Source: Candidatus Gastranaerophilales bacterium (lineage in GTDB: Bacteria; Cyanobacteriota; Vampirovibrionia; Gastranaerophilales; Gastranaerophilaceae). From it: DNA of 64,000 nt. Below are positions 8,407-16,123 of the stretch, one piece after another (within the stretch, counting starts at the first letter, position 1; each line of letters opens with the position of its first letter). The notes under the pieces were generated by a model. It was not told where the DNA came from and searched no databases. It worked only from the letters and a program-made list of their open reading frames with translations. The position numbers and the translations under genes are program-made. Location of the stretch: assembly GCA_910587055.1 (NCBI GenBank), contig CAJUKY010000007.1:23037-87036 (forward strand), given 5' to 3'.

Positions 8407-9273
8407 ATGAATGTTCAAAAAACAAAGAAATCAGATATGGACCATATTCTTATTCACAGAGAAACCGTCCAGCCTAACCGTGCCGTTATGTTATTTCATG
8501 GTTTAACGGGAAGCCCTTATGAACTTAAGAAATATGCAAAACACCTTTACGATAAGGGATTTGATGTTTTCTGCTACTGCCTCCCGGGGCATGGGGACCA
8601 TGCAATAGATATTTATTCCGTTAAAGAAAAGGACTGGCGTGAATTTGCGGATGAAAGGTATAAAACTTTGAGAAAAAATTATGCGGATTTTTTTGTAGGC
8701 GGTCTTTGCCTCGGAGCTGTGCTTGCACTTAATCTTGCAGTTGAAAATAAAGATATAACAGGGCTCATATGTCTTTCCACCACTCTTTTTTTAGACGGAT
8801 GGACAATCCCTTTTTATAATTTTCTAATGCCTTTAGGTTTGTATACAATTTTAAGATACTATTATACTTTCCCTGAAAGAGAACCCTACGGCATAAAAAA
8901 TATTAAAGCAAGATCCGCCGTTTCAAAATTAATGAGCAAAAATACGGTCGCTATGGATAATTATCCTTTAAGCTCCGTTTATGAATTGCTTTTACTTTCA
9001 AAAAGAGTGAGGCACAATATCACAAAGGTGTTTGCACCCGTTCTTATAATCCATTCCCTTGAAGATGACCTGACAAGCACAAAAAGTGCAAAATTTGTTT
9101 ATAATAATGCCTCATCTTTTTATAAAGAATATGTGGAATTGAATGACAGCTACCACCTTGTTTTATATGATAACGAAAAAGAAAAAGTTTTAAATAAAAC
9201 AATAGAATTTATAGACGCACTTTCATACAAAAGAAATGTTGATTTAAAAGAACTTAAAAACAGGAGAAAATGA
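8407..9273 (+). CDS. Alpha/beta hydrolase, carboxylesterase/monoglyceride-lipase-like, Cys nucleophile
   Basis: The fold is clear: FHGLTGSPYEL gives the oxyanion strand, LPGHGDH follows, then a nucleophile elbow, the acidic residue in HSLEDDLTS and the His in DSYHLVLYD. The elbow reads GGLCLGAVLAL, so Cys101 occupies the position where relatives of the EstD/monoacylglycerol lipase type have Ser (GLSLGG). Cys nucleophiles are known in dienelactone hydrolases, but the rest of this protein looks like the esterase/lipase group. No signal peptide, so cytoplasmic. It starts 6 bases after the aminotransferase stop with a weak ribosome site, and its own stop overlaps the next start (ATGA). Confidence 0.75.
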   Translation: MNVQKTKKSDMDHILIHRETVQPNRAVMLFHGLTGSPYELKKYAKHLYDKGFDVFCYCLPGHGDHAIDIYSVKEKDWREFADERYKTLRKNYADFFVGGLCLGAVLALNLAVENKDITGLICLSTTLFLDGWTIPFYNFLMPLGLYTILRYYYTFPEREPYGIKNIKARSAVSKLMSKNTVAMDNYPLSSVYELLLLSKRVRHNITKVFAPVLIIHSLEDDLTSTKSAKFVYNNASSFYKEYVELNDSYHLVLYDNEKEKVLNKTIEFIDALSYKRNVDLKELKNRRK

Positions 9274-9629
9274 TTTTGAAATTTTTATTAATTGCCCTTT
9301 TGAGTATAAATTTTCTTTTAATTGTATCTTTTTTTTACGGCATTACAAACATATTTAAAGAAGAAACAAGCCCTAAAAAAAGAGCATTTTACTCAATATT
9401 TTTATCCGTTTTACTGTTCCTTTATCTGGGGCTCATTGTTACAACAGGACTTCAGTATCTTTTAAGAGAAAACTATTCAACAGCTCCGTTTATGTTTATG
9501 TTTTTTATTTTTCCGTTTGCAATAGGAAATTTTGCATCATATAAAAAACTGAGCCTTTTTAGTGCAATACAAATCAGCATTTTTATTCTGAGTCTTATAT
9601 ATTTTACATATCTTTACGTAAATCTCTGA
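9270..9629 (+). CDS. Small integral membrane protein, unknown
   Basis: The 119 residues form about four hydrophobic helices (residues 2-24, 32-56, 66-84, 93-117) with short charged loops. No family is recognised. It is translationally coupled to the alpha/beta hydrolase by an ATGA overlap and has a good ribosome site, AGGAGA, at 9262-9267. Last gene of the 6345-9629 operon; perhaps a carrier or accessory for that pathway's product. Confidence 0.65.
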   Translation: MILKFLLIALLSINFLLIVSFFYGITNIFKEETSPKKRAFYSIFLSVLLFLYLGLIVTTGLQYLLRENYSTAPFMFMFFIFPFAIGNFASYKKLSLFSAIQISIFILSLIYFTYLYVNL

Positions 9630-9644
9630 TTTTTAAAAAAAATA

Positions 9645-9674
9645 TTGTTAAAACCTGTGATTTTATGCTAAATT
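9645..9674 (+). promoter_or_regulatory. Probable promoter for 9716-10336
   Basis: TTGTTA (9645-9650) and an extended -10, TGCTAAATT (9666-9674), are 18 bases apart, 41 bases before the ATG. Confidence 0.5.
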
Positions 9675-9715
9675 AAAAATAGTGATAGAAACTATGAGAA
9701 ATGGTTCATTAGTTA

Positions 9716-10336
9716 ATGCAGTGTAAATTTTGCGGTCAAAAATTACCGGATAATGCCATTTGCTGCAGCAGGTGCGGCGGCAGTATGACATCTTCAAGAA
9801 AAAAAATTCAAATGCCGGAAGCAAGAAAAGAAGAAATGGTTTTTAATATAAAACCGGCTTTTGACCCCGCGACAATAGGCGTACGGGCATTTTTTCTGGC
9901 TGCATTTATCAGTGCCGTTGCAATGGTTACAATAGGCTCTGTTTGCACTGTTGTTTTAAGTTTATTAGGTTCTATGAACAGTTTCACTGCATTTTGGACA
10001 ACAGGTGCGGTATTTTTCATAATAACTTTTTTGCTTTTTATGCAAATTTCAAAGAAAAATACAATCGCAAGGAAGTTTACTTTTTATCAAACAAGGATGG
10101 AATATACATATAATGCTTTTGACGGCAAATTAAGATATCTTGAATACACATCAATTCTTGATTCAAGTGTTACAAAAGGCCCCTTGCAGAGAATGTCAAA
10201 CCTTGGCAATATCTCTTTTGTATGCGTCGGCAGTTTTCATGATTATGTTGTTGTAATCGGCGATGTGCGTGACCCTGATTATGTTTATAAAAAAGTTTTA
10301 GACTTAATTGAAGTAAATAAAGAATTAAATAAGTAA
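9716..10336 (+). CDS. Zinc-ribbon membrane protein with PH-like (bPH2) domain
   Basis: The N-terminus is a zinc ribbon with CKFCGQ and CCSRCGG (two CxxC knuckles in the first 22 residues). A linker leads to two hydrophobic helices (about residues 60-88 and 93-112). After these comes a domain with FYQTRMEYTY...KLRYLEYTSI, SVTKGPLQRM and VVVIGDVRDPDYV, which has the look of bacterial PH/DUF304 domains that follow a TM hairpin in YdbS-like proteins. The protein is probably in the inner membrane with both soluble parts in the cytoplasm. Role unknown. Own promoter upstream; the start has only a weak ribosome site. Confidence 0.65.
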   Translation: MQCKFCGQKLPDNAICCSRCGGSMTSSRKKIQMPEARKEEMVFNIKPAFDPATIGVRAFFLAAFISAVAMVTIGSVCTVVLSLLGSMNSFTAFWTTGAVFFIITFLLFMQISKKNTIARKFTFYQTRMEYTYNAFDGKLRYLEYTSILDSSVTKGPLQRMSNLGNISFVCVGSFHDYVVVIGDVRDPDYVYKKVLDLIEVNKELNK

Positions 10337-10422
10337 TACCTTTCTATTTCTAAGACGCAATTTTTTATTTTTCAATGTTTTTAAAAATATAGGAATAAGT
10401 GTGTCTTTTAAGGTATTTAAAA

Positions 10423-12447
10423 GTGGAAATTTTAAATAATTATCTTGAATATAGAAAAAATAAACCAAAATACAGTGAATGGCAAAATAAAAGAGAAGAA
10501 AATCTTGCTAAAAAAGAACAGTACTTAAAAGAAAATCCGTTGACACAAAAAGAAAAAGACTTGCTCCTGCAAAAAGCAAATGTGGTACTTAATGCAGTAG
10601 ATACGATGGATGAATTTTCCCAGACCAAAGCGGAAAATACTGAAGTTGCAACCACGGCAATAACGGAACTTGCAATGACAGCCGCAATGGGTATAGGTAT
10701 CGGAGCGGGCGCGCTTTTTGCAAAGTCAAAAGGCGGTCAGGTAAAAATAGAAAATTTAATCAAAAAACACCCGAAACTTGCAAATTTTCTGCCCATGATG
10801 CCCTCAGTTGCAGGTACGGTTATTTCTCTGCCGTTTGTTGCTCCGCTTATCATCTGGGCAACAAAAAATCAGGTATTCGCTTCAAAAATAGGAAGGCACG
10901 ATGCCGTTAAAACACAATTGAATTCAGAAAACCAGTTTGCAATTTTAAACAATAAGCAAATTGAAGAATTAAATAAAATAGCGGAAACCATTGAAATTGA
11001 TAAAAAAGAAGAAAAAAACAATACACCGAAAGGCATTAAAGGAGCAAAGGCAACCATAGACGATATAACTCACGAAAATACCGAGGTGCAGGAATACCTT
11101 AAAGCTCAAAATGAACAATTTGAAAAAGAAAAAGAAAATTTTGATAAACCCTTAAGTGAAGCTGAAACAATTAAAGCAAAAGAAGAACAGCAGCTTATAA
11201 CACAGGTGGTAGAAGCGGCAGACAAAGCTTCTCAAGATTATGCAGAAGATGTCGAATTCGGTACAAATGCGCTTATAACAAGCGGTGCGCTTATAGGTGC
11301 GGCCGCAGGATTTGTAGCCAAAGGAATTGTAAAACTTGTTTCAAAAATAAAACATAAAAACATAGGAGAAAAAGCCGCAAAAATAGCTTCAAAAGCCATG
11401 AAAAAAACCGGCAGTGCAGGAAATAAACTGCCATGGATTGCCGCTTTTGCAGGCATGATGACAGCAGGCATTATTGCAACAAAATTACAAAAACAGGCTT
11501 CTCGCGTTGCAAGATTTAAAGTAATACAGGATTTTAAAAATAACCCTGAAAAGCTTGCCTATGTTGATGAAGAAAAATTAAAAGATATAGAAACCACTGA
11601 AAACAAAAAAGAAGAAAAGAAAGAAAACCTTTTCCAATTCTACGCAAGATTATTTAAAGAAAACAGAGAATACAATAAATATCTGAAAGCAAACGGCGAC
11701 AAAGATAAACAGCTAAAACTTGCAAGAAACAAAATAGAACTCAGTGATAAACAGCGCACAGATGCCAAACAATTACAGCAAAATGTAATAAAAACATTTA
11801 ATAAAATTGATGATAAATCTCAAACTTATTCCGAAAGCACGGAAGCACTCGGAGAAATAATACAAAATTACGGCTCCAGCTTCTTTGCCATTGGCGGCTC
11901 ACTTTTATCCATGGCATTAATGATTAAAAATGCAAATAAAAAATCATTAACGGGCTCAACTATGTTTAAATCATTTATACCGATGATAATATCCATAATT
12001 CCCACAATTGCACTTGATGCCTATGTTACAAAAGAACAGAAAAATTCTTCAAGAATCGCTCACATGATGGCAATTGATGAATTACAGGATTACAGACACT
12101 TTGCAAATTATGATGCAACATCCGTTGAAAATGACAAAGCAAAGAAAACTGTCAAATCCGCAGAAGAAAATTTGAAATCTTCAAAAAATCCCGAACAGGA
12201 AAATAAAAAAGAACCGGAAATAAATACCGAAACAAAAGCTCAGAAAAAAACTGCCGAAGAATCCTTAAAAGAAACTTCAAAAAATTCTGAAAAACAGCCT
12301 GCGGAAGGAAAAGAAGGGGAACAAACCAAGGAAGCTTCAAAAGAATCTGTAAAAGAAACTTCAAAGGCGGAACCAACTGAACCGAAGGTCTTTACTGCAC
12401 CTTTCCAAAAAATACGGCTTGACGGTGTTTTTAAACAATTTTCATAA
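10423..12447 (+). CDS. Large membrane protein made of three repeats of a two-helix unit
   Basis: No known family recognised. The GTG at 10423 is preferred (AAGG about 9 bases upstream, giving MEILNNYLEY); GTG at 10399 would add 8 residues. The protein contains three copies of one unit at about residues 50-185, 260-390 and 450-570. Each has a charged helix with a DxxSQxYxE-like signature, a Gly/Ala-rich membrane helix, a basic loop, a second helix opening with a Pro, then TKxQ..ASRIA.H/F and a short ELQD/NNxxFA-like tail. Linkers are Lys/Glu-rich and coiled. A final tail of about 100 residues is low-complexity K/E/S. Such an architecture suggests a membrane scaffold or envelope organiser, but that is a guess. 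Confidence 0.75.
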   Translation: MEILNNYLEYRKNKPKYSEWQNKREENLAKKEQYLKENPLTQKEKDLLLQKANVVLNAVDTMDEFSQTKAENTEVATTAITELAMTAAMGIGIGAGALFAKSKGGQVKIENLIKKHPKLANFLPMMPSVAGTVISLPFVAPLIIWATKNQVFASKIGRHDAVKTQLNSENQFAILNNKQIEELNKIAETIEIDKKEEKNNTPKGIKGAKATIDDITHENTEVQEYLKAQNEQFEKEKENFDKPLSEAETIKAKEEQQLITQVVEAADKASQDYAEDVEFGTNALITSGALIGAAAGFVAKGIVKLVSKIKHKNIGEKAAKIASKAMKKTGSAGNKLPWIAAFAGMMTAGIIATKLQKQASRVARFKVIQDFKNNPEKLAYVDEEKLKDIETTENKKEEKKENLFQFYARLFKENREYNKYLKANGDKDKQLKLARNKIELSDKQRTDAKQLQQNVIKTFNKIDDKSQTYSESTEALGEIIQNYGSSFFAIGGSLLSMALMIKNANKKSLTGSTMFKSFIPMIISIIPTIALDAYVTKEQKNSSRIAHMMAIDELQDYRHFANYDATSVENDKAKKTVKSAEENLKSSKNPEQENKKEPEINTETKAQKKTAEESLKETSKNSEKQPAEGKEGEQTKEASKESVKETSKAEPTEPKVFTAPFQKIRLDGVFKQFS

Positions 12448-12453
12448 AAACTT

Positions 12454-12867
12454 CTAGAACCATATAGGAATTGGTATCGGTATAATTTTTGTCTGTTTTT
12501 TTATCTTGTATTTAAAAACAAGGTTTTTTGCATTAACGTAATCTTTGTGTGACGGAAATTCAGTTTTTTCCATTCTTTTAATTACCTTTTCATCATACCC
12601 TTTTGAGCCGGAACTTACAAGAATCCAGGCTTTGTCAACGCTTCCGTCTTTATTAATGCTCACGGCAAACTGCGGTTCTCTGTCGATATATGAAAACGAC
12701 CTCGGCATATTTTTATATACTGCCTCATTTACCTGATTTGCATAAATATTATAAGCCTCTTTTGTATTATATTTTGCGGCACTCATTTGATATGTATAAT
12801 TTGTGCCTGCAAAAACTCCGCCCGCACCCAGCAAAAACGCAAAGAATAAACTTAATATTTTCTTCAT
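12454..12867 (-). CDS. Secreted stand-alone TonB/TolA C-terminal-like domain
   Basis: A signal peptide (residues 1-20, ending VFAG) precedes a small domain of about 110 residues with the TonB-C pattern: Tyr/Asn-rich helix, FAVSINKDGSVDKAWIL, a SSGS turn, YDEKVIKRMEKTEFP and a final hydrophobic strand. No TonB-type membrane anchor or Pro-rich spacer is present apart from a short IPIPIPIWF tail. It lies one base after the racemase gene and likely rides on its transcript. A second protein of the same type is at 62369-62743. Confidence 0.6.
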   Translation of the reverse strand: MKKILSLFFAFLLGAGGVFAGTNYTYQMSAAKYNTKEAYNIYANQVNEAVYKNMPRSFSYIDREPQFAVSINKDGSVDKAWILVSSGSKGYDEKVIKRMEKTEFPSHKDYVNAKNLVFKYKIKKQTKIIPIPIPIWF

Positions 12868-12868
12868 T

Positions 12869-13552
12869 TTATATAACTTCCTTAATAACAGCTTTGCAGT
12901 GAGAATATACCGTATTAATAACAGGAATTGAAGCCTCTTTTATAATATTCGGCAGCTCCGTACACCCTAAAACCGTGCATTGTGCGCCAAAACCTTTATA
13001 TTTTTCAATAATCTCAAGAATTTTATCGCGGGATTTATCAAAAATGTTCCCTACACAGAGTTCATCAAAAATTATGTTATGAATAACATCCATCTCTTCA
13101 CTGTTCGGCACAATCACCTTAAGCCCGTATTCTCCCGCAAGCTTTGCAATATAAAAAGATTCTTTCATTGTATATTTTGTGCCAATAAGAAGAAGTGTTT
13201 TAAAACCTCTTTCCATAACATCATAAGCCGCAGCATCAGCTATATGTATAAGAGGAATTTTTACACTGTTTTGAACGGTATCAGCAGCATTATGCATTGT
13301 ATTTGTTGTAATAACTATACAATCAGCCCCTGCAGTTTCAAGTTTTTTGGCAGAAGAGGCGAGAATTTCTCCGAGCTTTTGCCAGTCACCTTCTTTTTGA
13401 AGTTTGGCTATAATATCAAAATCGTAGCTTTCCATCAAAATCTTCGCGCTGTGCAGACCGCCGAGCTTCTCATTCACCATCTCGTTTAATAATTTATAAT
13501 ATTCAACGGTGGATTCAAAGCTCATCCCGCCTATAATACCGATAGTTTTCAT
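12869..13552 (-). CDS. Aspartate/glutamate racemase family protein
   Basis: The N-terminal GIIGGMSFESTVEYY and the two catalytic blocks ITTNTMHN and VLGCTELP identify the Asp/Glu/hydantoin racemase superfamily. The catalytic pair reads Thr83 and Cys197 rather than two cysteines. That is the arrangement I recall for E. coli YgeA (L-Asp/Glu-specific broad racemase), even at the same residue numbers. It may therefore make D-Asp or D-Glu from the L-isomer, for peptidoglycan or signalling. The start codon abuts the leuB stop with no gap, so it is co-transcribed with leuDB. Confidence 0.8.
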   Translation of the reverse strand: MKTIGIIGGMSFESTVEYYKLLNEMVNEKLGGLHSAKILMESYDFDIIAKLQKEGDWQKLGEILASSAKKLETAGADCIVITTNTMHNAADTVQNSVKIPLIHIADAAAYDVMERGFKTLLLIGTKYTMKESFYIAKLAGEYGLKVIVPNSEEMDVIHNIIFDELCVGNIFDKSRDKILEIIEKYKGFGAQCTVLGCTELPNIIKEASIPVINTVYSHCKAVIKEVI

Positions 13553-14656
13553 CTATTTTGCCTTTAGAACTTTATCCTTGATTAAATCGCCCATACGTTT
13601 TGTGCCGATAAGTTCTTTGCCGTCAGACATAATATCAGCGGTTCTGTAGCCGTCTTTTAATACATCTTTGATTGATTTTTCAATTAAATCGTAAGCTTCA
13701 TCCATCTTGAATGAATATTTAAGCATCATGCCGGCAGAAAGTATCGTTGCAATCGGGTTCACAACATCTTTTCCCCTTAAATCAGGCGCTGAACCGTGGA
13801 TAGGTTCATATAGAGCGGTTTTTGCATTTTCCCCGAGGCTCGCGCTCGGCAATAAACCTAAAGACCCTGACAGCATTGAAGCTTCATCGGATAAGATATC
13901 GCCGAAAATATTTCCGGTTACAATAGTATCAAACTGTTTAGGCGCCCTGATTAACTGCATTGCGGCATTATCCACATACATATGTGATAATTCAACTTCT
14001 GGGTAATCTTTTGCAACCTCTAATACAACCTCTCTCCACAATCTTGAAACATCAAGGACATTGGCTTTATCAACAGAGCAAAGTTTTTTGCCTCTTACCA
14101 TTGCGGTTTCAAAGGCAATTTTTGCAATACGGCGGACTTCATCTTCCGAATAAATCATATTGTTAAAGCCGTATCTCTTACCGTTGCCGTCTTTATCAAG
14201 GCGTACTTCAACCCCTTTAGGCTCGCCAAAATAAACATCCCCGGTTAATTCGCGGATAATCATAATATCCACCCCCGATACATTCTCAGGTTTTAAGGGG
14301 CTTGAAGATACAAGTTCATCCCAGACAATTGCAGGACGAAGATTTGCAAATAATCCTAACGCTTTTCTGATGCCCAGAAGGGCTTTCTCAGGGCGCACCT
14401 CCGGAGGAAGAGTATCGTATTTCCAATCACCGACAGCACCTAACATAACGGCATCCGCTTCTTTTGATGTTTTTACCGTTTCATCGGGAAGCGGAACCCC
14501 TGTGTTATCATATGCAATACCACCTATAAGTTCATCTTTATATTCAATTTCAAAATCAAAAACTTCCCCTGCGGCATTTAATACTTTTTTAGCCTCATCC
14601 ATAATCTCAGGGCCAATACCGTCACCTGAGAGCACTGCAACTTTATATTCTTTCAT
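13553..14656 (-). CDS. leuB: 3-isopropylmalate dehydrogenase
   Basis: Full-length LeuB (367 residues), which oxidises and decarboxylates 3-isopropylmalate in leucine synthesis using NAD+. Visible landmarks: LSGDGIGPEIM at the N-terminus, RELTGDVYFGEP around residues 135-146, the catalytic Lys in DKANVLDVSRLWREVV, YVDNAAMQLI, and GNIFGDILSDEASML followed by EPIHGSAPDLRGKDVVNP for Mg and NAD binding. It lies 24 bases after leuD with AGGAGAAT before the ATG. leuA and leuC are not in the window, so the pathway is split. Confidence 0.95.
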   Translation of the reverse strand: MKEYKVAVLSGDGIGPEIMDEAKKVLNAAGEVFDFEIEYKDELIGGIAYDNTGVPLPDETVKTSKEADAVMLGAVGDWKYDTLPPEVRPEKALLGIRKALGLFANLRPAIVWDELVSSSPLKPENVSGVDIMIIRELTGDVYFGEPKGVEVRLDKDGNGKRYGFNNMIYSEDEVRRIAKIAFETAMVRGKKLCSVDKANVLDVSRLWREVVLEVAKDYPEVELSHMYVDNAAMQLIRAPKQFDTIVTGNIFGDILSDEASMLSGSLGLLPSASLGENAKTALYEPIHGSAPDLRGKDVVNPIATILSAGMMLKYSFKMDEAYDLIEKSIKDVLKDGYRTADIMSDGKELIGTKRMGDLIKDKVLKAK

Positions 14657-14680
14657 AATTAAATTCTCCTAAACTTTAAA

Positions 14681-15172
14681 TTATACGCCGAGTTTTTTCT
14701 TTGTATAGTTTACAAGCCCGCCGATATCAATCAATTCCTGAATTTCCTTCGGGAAAACCGTAACTTGATATTCTTTTCCGGTTGTTAAGTTTTTAACAAT
14801 CCCTTTTTCCAAATCCATACAAATTTCATCGCCGTTTTTTGTTTCATCGGGCAATTTATCATTTTCTACAATAACAAGGCCGATATTTATAGCGTTTCTG
14901 TAAAAAATTCTTGCAAAGCTTTTGGCAATAACGGCACTTACACCGGATGCTTTAATTGCAATCGGGGCGTGTTCGCGGCTGGAACCGCATCCGAAATTAT
15001 CACCCGCCACAATAAAATCATCCTTTTGTACGTTTTTATAAAAATCTTTATCAATATCTTCCATGCAATGTTGGGCAAGTTCTTCCGCAACACTTGTATT
15101 CAGATATCTTGCAGGTATTATTACATCGGTATCAACGTCATCCCCATAAACAAAACTTTTACCTTTTTTCAA
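14681..15172 (-). CDS. leuD: 3-isopropylmalate dehydratase small subunit
   Basis: LeuD (163 residues, the short archaeal/cyanobacterial-type length) with GDDVDTDVIIPARYL, the GDNFGCGSSREHAP motif and AVIAKSFARIFYRNAINIG. It forms the swivel domain that completes the LeuC active site isomerising 2- to 3-isopropylmalate. The start is TTG with a very strong site, GGAGGAGA, a few bases upstream. First gene of leuD-leuB-racemase; its LeuC partner must be encoded elsewhere. Divergent from the winged-helix gene, with a 175-base shared promoter region. Confidence 0.95.
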   Translation of the reverse strand: MKKGKSFVYGDDVDTDVIIPARYLNTSVAEELAQHCMEDIDKDFYKNVQKDDFIVAGDNFGCGSSREHAPIAIKASGVSAVIAKSFARIFYRNAINIGLVIVENDKLPDETKNGDEICMDLEKGIVKNLTTGKEYQVTVFPKEIQELIDIGGLVNYTKKKLGV

Positions 15173-15347
15173 AATATCTCCTCCATTTGTTCCATTTACT
15201 TTTTAAACTCTATTTCCTATTATATACATAAAGAAAGCGCTAATACAAATTTACGCTCGTTTTTTTAAAGAATTTGTTTACTTTATTAAATAAAATTTAA
15301 TAAAAATAAATAAAGCGTCATCAGATTAGTTAAAAGGAGAGAAACAA

Positions 15348-15551
15348 ATGAGATTACAGGAAAGCATCATTGAAGCAGTTGGCCAAGTATATAACTATCT
15401 TGCTGAAAACGGTGAAGTTACAACTAAAAAAATGCAAAAAGATTTAGACCTTGATGCAAACTTCACAGGCATGAGCCTTGGCTGGTTAGCAAGAGAAGAT
15501 AAAATCAAAATGGAAAGAAAAGGCGCTTACACAAAAGTTAGCCTTCTGTAA
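15348..15551 (+). CDS. Small winged-helix protein (DUF2582-like)
   Basis: 67 residues forming one winged-helix domain: IIEAVGQVYNYLAENGEVTTKKMQ gives the first helices, LDANFTGMSLGWLAREDKIKM the recognition part and ERKGAYTKVSL the wing. This matches the DUF2582 winged-helix family of short stand-alone proteins in anaerobes. It has a strong ribosome site (AAAGGAGAG) and its own terminator, so it may be well expressed. DNA binding is likely but the target is unknown. Confidence 0.7.
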   Translation: MRLQESIIEAVGQVYNYLAENGEVTTKKMQKDLDLDANFTGMSLGWLAREDKIKMERKGAYTKVSLL

Positions 15552-15573
15552 TAACTTTTTACAAAAATAATTT

Positions 15574-15626
15574 AAAAGCCGCTCTTAACAATATCAATTA
15601 AATATTGACAAGGGCGACTTTTTTTA
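15574..15626 (+). terminator. Terminator after the winged-helix gene
   Basis: Arms AAAAGCCGCTCTT (15574-15586) and AAGGGCGACTTTTTTT pair with two imperfect positions around an inner CAATAT/ATATTG stem, followed by a T-run ending near 15626. Confidence 0.75.
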
Positions 15627-15695
15627 TGACAATATTATTTATGTTTATGTTAAACTTAGATAATAATTGACTATTAAATAAAAGGAATATGAAAA

Positions 15696-16049
15696 ATGGC
15701 AGTACCAAAGAAGAGAACAGGTAAATCAGCACAGGCTAAAAGAAGAGCTAATTGGAAAGCAACTACTCCTGCAACCACAACATGCAAAAATTGCGGAGCC
15801 GTTGTATTAACTCATACAGTTTGCCCCGAATGCGGCACATACAAAGGCAAAGTGGCCAGCATTAAAGGTCAGGCTATGCTTGAATCCAAGGTTGAAGAAG
15901 CTAAAGAAGTTAAAAAATCTAAAAAGGTAAAAGAAGAAGCAGAAGCAAAAGTTGAAGAAACCAAAGCTGAAACTGCGGAAGAAAAACCAAAAAGAACAAG
16001 AAAAACCAAAAAAGCTGAAGCTGAAACCGAAGCTAAAAGCGAAGAATAA
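15696..16049 (+). CDS. rpmF: Ribosomal protein L32 with long charged C-terminal extension
   Basis: The first 57-60 residues are a normal L32: MAVPKKRTGKSAQAKRRAN, then the zinc site CKNCG and CPECGTYKG. Typical L32 ends near this point, whereas this one runs on to 117 residues with a tail made almost only of K, E, A and T, including KPKRTRKTKKAE. The tail would be disordered and projects from the 50S particle. Gene order rpmF-plsX-fabH is a common bacterial arrangement linking ribosome and lipid synthesis. A hairpin (16057-16083) separates it from plsX. Confidence 0.95.
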   Translation: MAVPKKRTGKSAQAKRRANWKATTPATTTCKNCGAVVLTHTVCPECGTYKGKVASIKGQAMLESKVEEAKEVKKSKKVKEEAEAKVEETKAETAEEKPKRTRKTKKAEAETEAKSEE

Positions 16050-16056
16050 TTTAACA

Positions 16057-16083
16057 AAAGGCAGGTAATAATTGCCTGCCTTT
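16057..16083 (+). terminator. Hairpin between rpmF and plsX (terminator or attenuator)
   Basis: Arms 16057-16069 and 16071-16083 (AAAGGCAGG / CCTGCCTTT core) are followed only by TTTC, so read-through into the fab operon is likely. It probably lowers plsX-fab expression relative to rpmF. Confidence 0.6.
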
Positions 16084-16123
16084 CAAATTTAACAGGGTAG
16101 GACTTTTTGAGGAATTTAGTATT

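Noticed and set aside
12980..13489. Plus-strand frame opposite the racemase gene
   Set aside because: The racemase has complete catalytic motifs on the minus strand; the other frame has no family features.
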